Origin: Ardenticatenales bacterium
GTDB taxonomy: Bacteria > Chloroflexota > Anaerolineae > Promineifilales > UBA4811
NCBI GenBank assembly: GCA_030667645.1
Contig: DAOUVM010000077.1
Location: 1 to 8,696, forward strand
DNA length: 8,696 nucleotides
Direction of reading: 5' to 3'
Shown: positions 1 to 7,726 of the stretch, piece by piece
How the letters are laid out: each line of letters starts with the position of its first letter
Position numbering within the stretch: position 1 is the stretch's first letter
Position numbers and translations under genes: made by a program
The notes under the pieces: generated by a model
The model's database searches: none
Seen by the model: the letters and a program-made list of their open reading frames with translations, nothing else
What the model was told of the DNA's origin: nothing

Positions 1-21
1 AGGGGGCGCTTTGCGCCCCCT
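1..21. terminator. GC-rich perfect hairpin, possible transcription terminator
   Basis: Nine bases (1-9, AGGGGGCGC) are the exact reverse complement of 13-21 (GCGCCCCCT) around a TTT loop. A stem this stable next to a gene start usually marks the end of the preceding transcript. Only two Ts follow on the plus strand, so it is not a classic intrinsic terminator in that direction. The sequence before base 1, which would show a T-run for the minus strand, is outside the window. Confidence 0.45.
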
Positions 22-108
22 TCGCCACCCCTGCCAGCTTTCCTCACCTGCACTGCCCGCAGGCGCAAGTGTGTGCAGCAGCGGACCTGCAGAGGGACGG
101 CGCCCAGC

Positions 109-135
109 TTGTTTTTCTACACTCTCGCGTATTAT
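109..135 (+). promoter_or_regulatory. Candidate sigma-70 type promoter for the C69 peptidase gene
   Basis: TATTAT at 130-135 matches the -10 consensus at five of six positions and stands out in GC-rich surroundings. TTGTTT at 109-114 matches the first three bases of the -35 consensus. The 15-nt spacer is shorter than the usual 16-18, which lowers confidence. A transcript from here would start near 142 and carry a leader of about 100 nt before the ATG at 244. Confidence 0.35.
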
Positions 136-243
136 GCTTTGAGGCCAGGGAGAAAATGGGTATACTTCCGGCTTGGGTAATCGCCCTGCCGGGGCAGCGA
201 CCGGCGTTGGGAGCGGCGCCCGCTGCCGATCAAGTGAGGGAAA

Positions 244-1579
244 ATGTGCGATACTGTTATTGTCACCGCAGAACTTACCAACGATGGCGTGCCTCTCCTG
301 GGCAAGAACTCGGATCGCGAGCCGAACGAAGCACAGTACGTGGTGCGTGTCCCGGCGGCTGAACATCCTCCTGGGGCGCGAGTCCAATGCACCCACCTTG
401 AAATTCCGCAGGTGGAACATACCTATGCCGTCCCTGTCGCAGCCGTTCTGGATGTGGGGAGCTGAGATGGGCGCCAATGAAAAGGGCGTGGCCATTGGCA
501 ATGAGGCCGTGTTTGCCAAAGTGCAGTGTCGGAAGGAGAATGCTTTGACGGGCATGGATCTCCTTCGCTTGGCGCTGGAGCGGGCAGCCACTGCCCGCGA
601 GGCGGTCACCGTTATTACCGATCTGATCGCCGAATTCGGCCAGGGGGGGAACGGTGGTTTTCAGCGCAGGACCTACTACCATAACAGCTTTCTTATCGCC
701 GACGCCCGCGACGCGTGGCTGCTCGAAACCGTCGGGCAGCACTGGGCGGCCCGGCAGGTAACTGGTGTATATACGATCTCCAACTGCCTGACTATTGGCA
801 ACACCTGGGATCTGGCGTCCCCTGATCTAGTTACGCATGCGATTCAAAAGGGCTGGTGCAAAGCGCGGGACGATTTCGACTTTGCTCGCTGCTATTCGGA
901 TTTCCTCTATACGACGTTCAGTGATGCTCGCGCCCGGCGCCGGCGAACGGCCGCCTTGCTGACGTCACACGAGGGGGCGCTCTCGGTCGGCTCTCTAATG
1001 GCCGTTCTGCGGGATCATGGCGATCATGATGGCCGGACCTGGCGTCCGGACACGGGGTTGACCGGCGCCGCGGTCTGCATGCATGTGGGGTTTGGGCCGG
1101 TGCGAATTAGCCAGACGACCGGCTCCATGGTGTCGCACTTGCACCCGGAACGGGCCACCCACTTTTTCACCGGTACGGCCGCGCCTTGCACCAGCATCTT
1201 CAAGCCGACCTGGGTTGACTGTCCAGTGCCGGCCCTGGACCCGGCCCCTACCGGGATCTATGATCGTGACACGCTCTTTTGGCGGCACGAGGAACTGCAC
1301 CGGGCTACTTTGCGCGACTATTCCACGCGCATCCAGTCCTACGCGGTCGAGCGGGACGCCATCGAAGCTGGATTTGTGTCCGAGGCGCTCGCGAGCTCTC
1401 GGTGCACCGGCGACGAGCGGTCCGAGTTGTGCGCTCGCTGTTTTGCCGAGTCGGATGCTGCCGAGGCTCGGTGGTTCGAGCAATTGCCTCCCGTGCACCG
1501 AGGGGCGCGGCGCACGTGGCATCATCGACTGGCGTGGGACAGCGCCAACCGCCGGTCCGGAATGCCGCCCCTTGCCTAG
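244..1579 (+). CDS. Secernin-like C69 family peptidase, interrupted by a frameshift
   Basis: This gene encodes an N-terminal-nucleophile cysteine hydrolase of the secernin/dipeptidase group (MEROPS C69), expected to cleave dipeptides or related amide bonds; its real substrate cannot be read from sequence. The start is fixed by MCDT: Cys2 is the expected nucleophile, exposed after Met removal. GAGGG at 236-240 is the ribosome binding site, though the 3-nt spacing is short. Family motifs follow in order: GKNSDREPNEAQ (residues 20-31), WGAEMGANE (71-79), GQGGN (132-136), YHNSFLIAD (145-153) and ISN (178-180). The first reading frame (244-465) carries residues 1-63 and then runs into a stop. The rest of the protein continues in the next frame from about 434 to the TAG at 1577-1579. 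The break lies in the GTCCCTG region (430-436), where TYAV is followed by LSQPFWMWGAEM in the other frame. One extra base, or two missing bases, explains it. With it repaired the protein is about 444-445 residues, a normal family length. It is either a sequencing indel or a recent pseudogene. Confidence 0.85.
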
Positions 1580-1721
1580 GGTGTTGGAGGGAATCGAGGG
1601 ACGCAGATGAATGTTGGTACTCGCTAATGCTGTCGAAAAGGGACCCTTGTCGGTCAGCGCGGATCTGTGTCCCATCGCGCGTGTGGTTCGATCTTGATCG
1701 GAGTCGCGCTAGTCACAGAAT

Positions 1722-1726
1722 AGGAG
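1722..1726 (+). promoter_or_regulatory. Ribosome binding site that selects a TTG start
   Basis: AGGAG lies 7 nt upstream of TTG at 1734. There is no alternative ATG or GTG that keeps the whole signal peptide, so this site supports the non-ATG start of the lipoprotein nucleotidase. Confidence 0.8.
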
Positions 1727-1733
1727 TTTCCCC

Positions 1734-3245
1734 TTGACGCGTTCAGCCTGGCTAACCCTTACTTTTCTGCTGGTCATCCTGCTGCCTGCCGGCTGCGCGC
1801 CGGCAGACCATGAACAGGTCACAATCAGCGAGACCAGCGCCCCTGAGGCAAGAGCCACCGCTCAGGCACCGGCCTCCGCCATCCAGCCGCTTGTCATCCT
1901 CTACACTAACGATGAACACGGCTGGATGGAGGGTACCGAGCAAGGCCGGGGCGCGGCCAACATGATGGGCCTCTGGCGGGAGCAAGACGGCTATTCTGAG
2001 GATGGCCCCTACCTGATCCTAAGCGGCGGCGATATGTGGACCGGCCCCGCCATCTCTTCCTGGTTCGATGGCGAATCGATGGCCGACGTGATGAACGTGA
2101 TGGGCTATGATGCAGCCGCCATCGGCAACCACGAGTTCGACTGGGGGATCGACGGCCTGCGAGACAGAGCGGCCCAATCGGAATTCCCTTTTCTGTCGGC
2201 CAACATCCGCAGGCAGGAGACGGGCGATCCGGCCGGCTTTGCCGTCACCTTTGTGATTCAGGAGGTGGGCGGGATTTCGGTTGGTCTGATTGGACTGACG
2301 ACCACAAGCGCGCCCCGGACGACCATGCCCGACAATGTCGCCGAGCTAGAGTTCATTGGCTACCAGGAAGCGCTGAAGGAGGTCGTGCCGCAGGTCAGGG
2401 CCGGCGGAGCAGAATTATTGGTGGTGATGGGCCATATTTGCTCCGACGAGATGGAGTGGCTGGTCCCCACAGCGGTCGAGCTGGGGATTGCGGTCATCGG
2501 TGGCGGACACTGTCACGAGCGGGTGGGTCGGGTTGTGGATGGGGTTGCCCTGATCGAAAGCGGCTCCTACCTGCAAGGGTACGTCCGCGTGGATATCGCC
2601 TTTGATACCGCGACGAATATGGTGGTGGATATCAGTGCCCAGTACCGCAGCAACAGCGGCGGCACGGCGGATCCGGAAGTGGCGGCCGTGGTCGCAGGGT
2701 GGAGAGCCCGGGCCGATGAATCGCTAACCCAGGTGATCGGGTACCTGGATCAGCCCATTCCTAATCGTTCCCACGCCATGGTCAACCTGGTCACCAACGC
2801 CTGGCTGGAGGCCTACCCGGCGGCCGATGTCGCACTCACCAACAGTGGGGGATTTCGCCAGATGATCCCGGCCGGGGAGATCACGTTGGAGGCCATCATC
2901 GGTGTGCTTCCTTTTGACAACGTGTTGATAGACGTCGAGTTGACCGGAGCAGAACTGATCCGGAATATCGAGTGTTGCGGGCCCGTGGCCGGCGGGATGA
3001 CTACTGCCGGCCGGTACACCTTATCCGACGGCACCCCGGTCGACCGCGATGCCACCTACCGTGTGTTAGTCAACGATTTCATGTATGCTGGCGGCGACGG
3101 GTTCAAGTTCGGTGAGCAGGACCCCGATGCCTACAATACTTCCATCGACTGGCGCCAGCCGGTCATTGACTGGATCTCGTCCCTCAACACGTCGCCGGAT
3201 GATCCGCTGGACCCGTACCTGGATACGGAGAACCGGCAGTGGTAG
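1734..3245 (+). CDS. 5'-nucleotidase/UshA-family lipoprotein metallophosphoesterase
   Basis: This is a 503-residue exported phosphoesterase, probably hydrolysing nucleotides or related phosphate esters outside the cytoplasmic membrane. The N-terminus has a charged start, a hydrophobic segment (about 6-18) and the lipobox LPAGC with Cys21, so it should be lipid-anchored. A low-complexity Ala/Glu/Ser linker follows (22-50). The catalytic metallophosphatase domain has the expected metal ligands: NDEHG (D60, H62), GGD (D100), GNHE (N132, H133), GH (H234) and GHCH (H259, H261). The C-terminal 5'-nucleotidase domain covers roughly 335-470, with NSGGFR (370-375) and YAGGDGF (451-457), the usual substrate-binding landmarks. 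Length is typical for the family (about 500-550). The gene is 154 nt after the peptidase gene and 94 nt before the carboxyltransferase gene, with no overlap, so co-transcription is possible but not shown. Whether the substrate is 5'-nucleotides, UDP-sugars or 2',3'-cyclic nucleotides cannot be decided. Confidence 0.92.
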   Translation: MTRSAWLTLTFLLVILLPAGCAPADHEQVTISETSAPEARATAQAPASAIQPLVILYTNDEHGWMEGTEQGRGAANMMGLWREQDGYSEDGPYLILSGGDMWTGPAISSWFDGESMADVMNVMGYDAAAIGNHEFDWGIDGLRDRAAQSEFPFLSANIRRQETGDPAGFAVTFVIQEVGGISVGLIGLTTTSAPRTTMPDNVAELEFIGYQEALKEVVPQVRAGGAELLVVMGHICSDEMEWLVPTAVELGIAVIGGGHCHERVGRVVDGVALIESGSYLQGYVRVDIAFDTATNMVVDISAQYRSNSGGTADPEVAAVVAGWRARADESLTQVIGYLDQPIPNRSHAMVNLVTNAWLEAYPAADVALTNSGGFRQMIPAGEITLEAIIGVLPFDNVLIDVELTGAELIRNIECCGPVAGGMTTAGRYTLSDGTPVDRDATYRVLVNDFMYAGGDGFKFGEQDPDAYNTSIDWRQPVIDWISSLNTSPDDPLDPYLDTENRQW

Positions 3246-3285
3246 CGGTGCACTCGCCGGGAGAAAAGCAGAGCCACCCGCGTAA

Positions 3286-3339
3286 CTGATTCACCCAACG
3301 GGGGTTATCCACCTCAGAGCAAGCTCAGAGGTGAATCAG
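3286..3339 (+). promoter_or_regulatory. Inverted repeats enclosing the carboxyltransferase ribosome binding site
   Basis: CTGATTCACC (3286-3295) and GGTGAATCAG (3330-3339) are exact reverse complements ending directly before the ATG. Inside them, ACCTC-A-GAGC (3311-3320) pairs with GCTC-A-GAGGT (3323-3332), giving a hairpin of nine pairs with one A-A mismatch and a tiny loop. Both structures bury the Shine-Dalgarno bases AGAGGTGA. They compete for 3330-3332, or can stack if the outer stem shortens to seven pairs. This is seen directly. A role as a translational switch, or as a protein operator at the DNA level, is inference. Confidence 0.5.
3327..3334 (+). promoter_or_regulatory. Strong ribosome binding site that decides the carboxyltransferase start
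   Basis: AGAGGTGA is nearly the full anti-16S complement and sits 5 nt before ATG at 3340. The in-frame GTG at 3331 lies inside this site and has no good site of its own upstream, so the ATG is preferred. The protein is then 516 rather than 519 residues. Confidence 0.75.
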
Positions 3340-4890
3340 ATGTCCGACGACGCCAAGATCGAAATGTTGCGTGCCAAGCGCCTGCAGGCCAGGCAAGGAG
3401 GGGGTGCGGACCGGGTCGAGCGCCAGCACGCCAAGGGGAAACTCACTGCTCGTGAACGGATCGATCTTTTGTTGGATCGAGGCACCTTTCATGAGATCGG
3501 CGCCTTTGTGACCCACCGCTCGACCGGCTTTGACCTGGAAGATCGGGTTTTCCTGGGCGATGCAGTGGTCACCGGCTGGGGCAGGATTGACGGCCGGATT
3601 GTCTACGTTTATGCTCAGGATTTTACCGTCTTTGGCGGTAGCCTGGGCGAGGTCCACGCCGAAAAGATTGTCAAGCTGCAAGAGACCGCCATGAAAAGCG
3701 GGGCGCCCATCGTCGGGCTCATGGACTCGGGAGGGGCGCGCATCCAGGAGGGGGTGGTCAGTCTGGCGGGTTTCGCCGACATTTTCCTGCGCAACGTGCT
3801 TGCTTCGGGCGTCATTCCGCAGATCTCCTGTATCATGGGGCCGTGCGCGGGAGGCGCCGTCTATTCTCCCGCGCTGACCGATTTCATCATCATGGTCAAG
3901 GGGAGCAGCCACATGTTCATCACCGGTCCGCAGGTGGTCAAGGCTGCCACGCGGGAAGAGGTCTCCTACGAGGAATTGGGTGGAGCCATGACCCACAACA
4001 CCCTGAGCGGGGTCAGCCATCTGGCGGCCGAGAGCGAGGACGATGCGCTCTTTTTGGTGCGTGAACTGCTCGGTTATCTCCCCTCCAACAATCTGGACGA
4101 GCCTCCCACTGTTCCCACGACTGACGACCCGCTGCGCACCGACCGCGCGCTGGACACCATTGTGCCTGACGATCCCGGCAAGCCGTACGACATGAAAGAG
4201 GTGATAATGCGACTGGTGGACGACGGTCGCTTTTTTGAGATTCTTCCCCATTGGGCGCAGAGTATCATTGTTGGGTTTGCCCGGCTGGGCGAGCGGAGCG
4301 TAGGGATCGTGGCTCAGCAACCCAGCGTGCTGGCGGGTGTACTGGATATTGATAGTTCGACCAAGGGGGCGCGTTTTGTTCGTTTTTGCGATGCTTTTAA
4401 TATCCCCCTGGTCGTGCTAGAGGACGTGCCCGGTTTTCTGCCGGGCGTAGATCAGGAACACGGGGGCATCATACGGCACGGAGCCAAACTGCTGTACGCC
4501 TTTGCCGAGGCGACGGTTCCCAGGATCACCGTCATCACCCGCAAGGCGTACGGCGGAGCCTACTGCGTGATGAACAGCCGGAATCTGTTGGCCGACCTGG
4601 TACTCGCCTGGCCCACGGCCGAGATTGCCGTGATGGGGCCTGAGGGAGCCGTGAACATTATTCATCGTCGGGAACTGGCCGAGGCCGACGAGCCGGACCG
4701 GCTCAGAGCCAAGCGGGTGCAAGAGTACCGTGACCAGTTTGCCAGCCCGTATGTTGCGGCCGCGCGGGGCTATGTTGATGATGTGATCGAGCCGCATCAG
4801 ACTCGACCGCTGCTGATCCAGGCGCTCAACCGGCTGCAGAGCAAGCGGGACAACCTGCCGCTGAAAAAGCACGGCAACATTCCCCTCTAA
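3340..4890 (+). CDS. Acyl-CoA carboxylase carboxyltransferase (beta) subunit
   Basis: This 516-residue protein belongs to the propionyl-/acetyl-CoA carboxylase beta family. It moves the carboxyl group from carboxybiotin to acetyl-CoA or propionyl-CoA, giving malonyl-CoA or methylmalonyl-CoA in the cytoplasm; family members are hexamers. The N-terminal crotonase-fold half has KGKLTARERIDLLLD (32-46), MDSGGARIQEG (128-138) and the glycine-rich MGPCAGGAVYSPALTDF (166-182). The C-terminal half has EDVPGFLPG (361-369), RKAYGGAYCVM (401-411) and AWPTAEIAVMGPEGA (423-437). These glycine-rich loops form the oxyanion holes. The residue after GGAY, which helps set acyl-CoA preference in this family, is Cys409 rather than the Asp of human PCCB, so I do not assign propionyl-CoA. 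The family length matches and no domain is missing. The partner biotin carboxylase begins at 8347, beyond fabH and fabF. Methylmalonyl-CoA decarboxylase alpha subunits look similar, but the nearby accC favours a carboxylase. Confidence 0.93.
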   Translation: MSDDAKIEMLRAKRLQARQGGGADRVERQHAKGKLTARERIDLLLDRGTFHEIGAFVTHRSTGFDLEDRVFLGDAVVTGWGRIDGRIVYVYAQDFTVFGGSLGEVHAEKIVKLQETAMKSGAPIVGLMDSGGARIQEGVVSLAGFADIFLRNVLASGVIPQISCIMGPCAGGAVYSPALTDFIIMVKGSSHMFITGPQVVKAATREEVSYEELGGAMTHNTLSGVSHLAAESEDDALFLVRELLGYLPSNNLDEPPTVPTTDDPLRTDRALDTIVPDDPGKPYDMKEVIMRLVDDGRFFEILPHWAQSIIVGFARLGERSVGIVAQQPSVLAGVLDIDSSTKGARFVRFCDAFNIPLVVLEDVPGFLPGVDQEHGGIIRHGAKLLYAFAEATVPRITVITRKAYGGAYCVMNSRNLLADLVLAWPTAEIAVMGPEGAVNIIHRRELAEADEPDRLRAKRVQEYRDQFASPYVAAARGYVDDVIEPHQTRPLLIQALNRLQSKRDNLPLKKHGNIPL

Positions 4891-5211
4891 CGTGCTTCCC
4901 GATCACGGCACAAGAGCAAAGCCGACCAGGGCCCAGTGTTGTTGTGTCCTTTGGCCTTGCGCGTAGCGGATGAGCGGGTGTGGGAGGCTATCTTGTCCGA
5001 ACGCAGCTAATGGCTCGCTGTGCAAAATCTGTGCTTTTTGCAGTGCTCGGCCGAGGTCGCGGGCCGTAAGATGGGTACCCTCTCACGTTGCGGATAGGGG
5101 GTGATTGCGCGTGCAGGGGGAGGCCGCGCAGGCGGCGGCCGTCGCCAGACTTGCCCTTCTGGTATGCAGCATCGGCACCACAAGGCACTGCAGATCAGCA
5201 TCCAGTCAGCG
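4891..5211. other. Convergent intergenic gap, no gene seen
   Basis: The carboxyltransferase and fabH genes end facing this 321-bp stretch. Reading frames here have no recognisable protein and no good start signals. Small inverted repeats exist: TGCAAAA (5021-5027) with TTTTGCA (5036-5042), and GGCCGC (5122-5127) with GCGGCC (5135-5140). Neither is a GC stem followed by a T-run, so no intrinsic terminator could be assigned to either gene. Confidence 0.7.
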
Positions 5212-6438
5212 TCACGCTCCGGGGGCGGGCGGCCGGAAGAGCCAGGTCTCCAGATGTCGCCACCAGCGCCGCAGGCGGGAGCGAACCCGGGCAAGTGCGT
5301 ACAGCACCGCTCGCAGCCGGCTTCGCCATGGTCTCTCTAGCGGCGGCTTTGCCATCCACTCGATGACGGCCGCGCCCCAGGTCAGCCCCGCGCCAAAGCC
5401 CACCGCCAGCAGGCGGTCACCCGGCTGTACTCGCCCTTCTTCCAGCGCCTCGCACAGTGCAATCGGGATCGACGCGCTGGAGGTATTGCCGTACCGATCC
5501 AGGTTGACAACGACGCGCTCGGCCGGCATCTTGAGTGCGCGGGCGGCCGATTGGATGATCCGGCTATTCGCCTGATGTGGGACCAGCAGTGCAACGTCAT
5601 CCATTGTCAGTCCCGCTTTTTCCAATGCCTCGGTCGCTGCTTGACGCATGACCCGGGTGGCAAACCGAAAGACCTTGCGGCCGTCCATATGGATAGTATG
5701 CAGGTGGTTTTTGACCGTTTCGGGCGATGCCGGCATCCGGCTGCCCCCGGCCGGCACTGATAGGGTGTCCCCGCCAGAGCCGTCCGCGCCCAGGACGCTG
5801 GACAATACTCCCCCCGGCCTGTCGGACGGTCCCAACACAACCGCTCCTGCCCCATCCCCAAAGAGGATGCAGGTTGCCCTGTCCTCCCAGTTGATCATGC
5901 GGGAGAGAGTCTCTGCCCCGATGACCAGCGCGTGGTCAATCGAGCCAGTAGCGATGGCCTGGGCCGCCAGGCTGATCCCATAGATCCAGCCCGAACAGGC
6001 GGCGCTGAGGTCAAAAGCGCCAGCACTCGTCGCGCCCAGTGCGTCCTGTACCAGGCAGGCGGTGGCAGGAAAGATGTGCTCCGGGCTGGCGCTGGCGACG
6101 ATGATCAGATCCAGGTCCGCTGGGTTCAGGTCGGCTGTCTCCAGCGCCCCGCGGGAAGCCGACAGAGCCATCGTAGCCGTGCTCTCGTCCTCAGCCGCAA
6201 TCCGCCGCTCGCGGATGCCAGTGCGGGCGACGATCCACTCGTCGCTGGTCTCTACCATCTGCGCGATTTCCGCGTTGGTGAGCACCTTTTCGGGCAGGTA
6301 CTTGCCCCAGCCTATCAGGTGGGCGTAGCGTAGCCTGTGCGGCCGGCCGCCGTTGCCATTTCCCGGCATTTTCCGCTTCAGGCGCGTGGCTAGCAGCCGC
6401 AGAGCAGAAGGGTGCTCAGCGTCGGGAGTGTCGGCCAT
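5212..6438 (-). CDS. fabH: Beta-ketoacyl-ACP synthase III with N- and C-terminal extensions
   Basis: FabH starts type II fatty-acid synthesis by condensing an acyl-CoA primer with malonyl-ACP. The thiolase-fold core shows the catalytic triad: Cys148 in SAACSG, His288 in VPHQAN, and Asn318 in YGNTSS. GFGAGLTWGA (347-356) closes the core. HIFPATAC places Phe123 where E. coli FabH has Phe87 in the primer pocket. The protein is 408 residues against about 320 for most FabH. By comparison with E. coli residue numbers, about 36 residues are added in front and about 47 behind. The front part (PHRLRYAHLIGWGKYLPE) rejoins the family near residue 38, and Met24 is an alternative start. The tail (362-408) holds eleven Arg and four Trp with hydrophobic residues every three to four positions, like an amphipathic helix. 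The start lies 2 nt after the fabF stop with no strong ribosome binding site, suggesting translational coupling. The family call is firm; the exact start is less so. Confidence 0.93.
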   Translation of the reverse strand: MADTPDAEHPSALRLLATRLKRKMPGNGNGGRPHRLRYAHLIGWGKYLPEKVLTNAEIAQMVETSDEWIVARTGIRERRIAAEDESTATMALSASRGALETADLNPADLDLIIVASASPEHIFPATACLVQDALGATSAGAFDLSAACSGWIYGISLAAQAIATGSIDHALVIGAETLSRMINWEDRATCILFGDGAGAVVLGPSDRPGGVLSSVLGADGSGGDTLSVPAGGSRMPASPETVKNHLHTIHMDGRKVFRFATRVMRQAATEALEKAGLTMDDVALLVPHQANSRIIQSAARALKMPAERVVVNLDRYGNTSSASIPIALCEALEEGRVQPGDRLLAVGFGAGLTWGAAVIEWMAKPPLERPWRSRLRAVLYALARVRSRLRRWWRHLETWLFRPPAPGA

Positions 6439-6440
6439 CG

Positions 6441-7703
6441 TCAGCGCCTGGGTTCGGAATCCCGGTTCGATTCCCCAAAGATGATGGAGGCGTTGTGGCC
6501 GCCGAACCCAAACGAGTTCGACATGGCGATCCGTACCTTGGCCGGCCGGGCCTTATTGGGCACGTAATCGAGGTCGCATTCCGGGTCGGGGAATTCCTGG
6601 TTGATGGTCGGAGGGATCATCCCCTCCTGAATCGCCATCACGCAGAAGATCGCTTCCAGACCCCCTGCACCGCCCAGCAGGTGGCCAGTCACTGATTTTG
6701 TCGAGCTGATGGGCAACTGATAGGCGTGGGGGCCAAAAACAGCCTTGGCGGCCGCCGTCTCTCCCTTGTCGTTGAGCGGTGTGCTGGTGCCGTGAGCGTT
6801 CAGATAGTCAATCGCATCGGGCGGCAGGCCAGCGTCCGCCAGCGCGCCCTGCATCGCCTGAACGGCCCCCGCGCCGCCCTCGAGCGGAGCAGTGATGTGA
6901 AAGGCGTCGGCCGAAGCGCCATAACCCAGCAGCTCGGCCAGAATCGGCGCGCCTCGCCGCTGGGCAAACTCTAGCGACTCTAGCACAAGTATCGCGGCCC
7001 CTTCCCCGGCCACAAATCCATCCCGTTTGGCGTCAAATGGCCGGCTGGCGCGCTGGGGTTCGTCGTTCCACCCGGATGAAAGCGCGCCCATGTTGATGAA
7101 CGCGCCGATGGCGGTGCGCACGAGGGCTGCATCCGCGCCGCCTGTCAGAATCGCATCGGCCGCGCCCCGCCGGATGACGGCGGCCGCCTCGCCGATGGCG
7201 TTGCTTCCCGAGGCGCAGGCAGCCACAATCGCGTAATTCGGTCCTCGAAGCCCGTGACGGATGGCGATCTGACCGGGGGCAGTATCGGCCAGCATCATGG
7301 GAATCGCAAACGGGCTGACACGGCGCGGGCCAAGCTCACGCACCACCCGGTCTGTCTCGAGAATCGTGCCGATGCCGCCCACTCCACTCCCTAGGATCAC
7401 GCCGATGCGGGGTGCGGTTTCCGGCGTGGCGGTCAGTCCGGCCGCTTCCAGCGCCTCGTCGGCCGCCGCCAGTGAGAATTGCGCGTACCTATCCATGCGC
7501 CGCGCATCCCGTCTGCCAAAGCGACCCACCGGGTCAAAGCTGTTGACCTGGGCTGCTATCTTGACCTTCAAATCGCTGGCGTCAAAGTGGGTCAGAGGGC
7601 CGACTGCCGAGCGGCCCTGCAGCACTCCTTCCCAGGTGGTCCTTACGTCTTCCCCCAGCGGAGAGATCGTTCCCAATCCGGTTATTACCACACGCTTGTT
7701 CAT
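6441..7703 (-). CDS. fabF: Beta-ketoacyl-ACP synthase II
   Basis: FabF elongates fatty acids by condensing acyl-ACP with malonyl-ACP. The 420-residue protein has the Cys-His-His centre and conserved Lys of the family: Cys163 in AACASGSNAI, His304 in NAHGTSTPLND, Lys336 in SSTKS and His341 in VTGHLLGGAGG. The C-terminal SNSFGFGGHN (396-404) is also present. These positions are nearly identical to E. coli FabF (163, 303, 335, 340), which supports ATG at 7703 as the start. GAGGG at 7708-7712 is its ribosome binding site. The open frame continues another 103 codons upstream, but that part resembles no protein and is non-coding. The gene is first in a fabF-fabH pair with a 2-nt gap and is divergent from accC. 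No acpP precedes it, although acpP-fabF is a common arrangement in other bacteria. Confidence 0.96.
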   Translation of the reverse strand: MNKRVVITGLGTISPLGEDVRTTWEGVLQGRSAVGPLTHFDASDLKVKIAAQVNSFDPVGRFGRRDARRMDRYAQFSLAAADEALEAAGLTATPETAPRIGVILGSGVGGIGTILETDRVVRELGPRRVSPFAIPMMLADTAPGQIAIRHGLRGPNYAIVAACASGSNAIGEAAAVIRRGAADAILTGGADAALVRTAIGAFINMGALSSGWNDEPQRASRPFDAKRDGFVAGEGAAILVLESLEFAQRRGAPILAELLGYGASADAFHITAPLEGGAGAVQAMQGALADAGLPPDAIDYLNAHGTSTPLNDKGETAAAKAVFGPHAYQLPISSTKSVTGHLLGGAGGLEAIFCVMAIQEGMIPPTINQEFPDPECDLDYVPNKARPAKVRIAMSNSFGFGGHNASIIFGESNRDSEPRR

Positions 7704-7707
7704 CTTT

Positions 7708-7712
7708 CCCTC
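7708..7712 (-). promoter_or_regulatory. Ribosome binding site of fabF
   Basis: On the minus strand GAGGG stands 4 nt before ATG at 7703. It selects this start over the open frame that extends to 8012, and it resembles the GAGGG used by the C69 peptidase gene. Confidence 0.65.
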
Positions 7713-7726
7713 GTTGCCTTTGGTCT

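Noticed and set aside
1638..1648. AAGGG-A-CCCTT palindrome between the peptidase and nucleotidase genes
   Set aside because: The one-base centre cannot form an RNA hairpin and there is no promoter beside it; without further copies it may be chance.
995..1675. 226-codon open frame antisense to the C69 peptidase
   Set aside because: It is a GC-bias shadow with no motif or ribosome binding site.
1689..1722. CGATC-TT-GATCG repeat, and TTGATC as a -35 for the nucleotidase gene
   Set aside because: No acceptable -10 lies 16-18 nt downstream, and a start there would fall on the ribosome binding site; the 5-bp arms are too short to weigh.
3325..4320. 331-codon open frame antisense to the carboxyltransferase gene
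   Set aside because: It is the shadow of a high-GC coding strand; it has no recognisable motifs, while the plus strand has full family motifs.
5018..5047. TGCAAAA/TTTTGCA inverted repeat as a terminator for fabH or the carboxyltransferase gene
   Set aside because: The stem is AT-rich, it is 130-190 nt from either stop codon and it lacks a following T-run.
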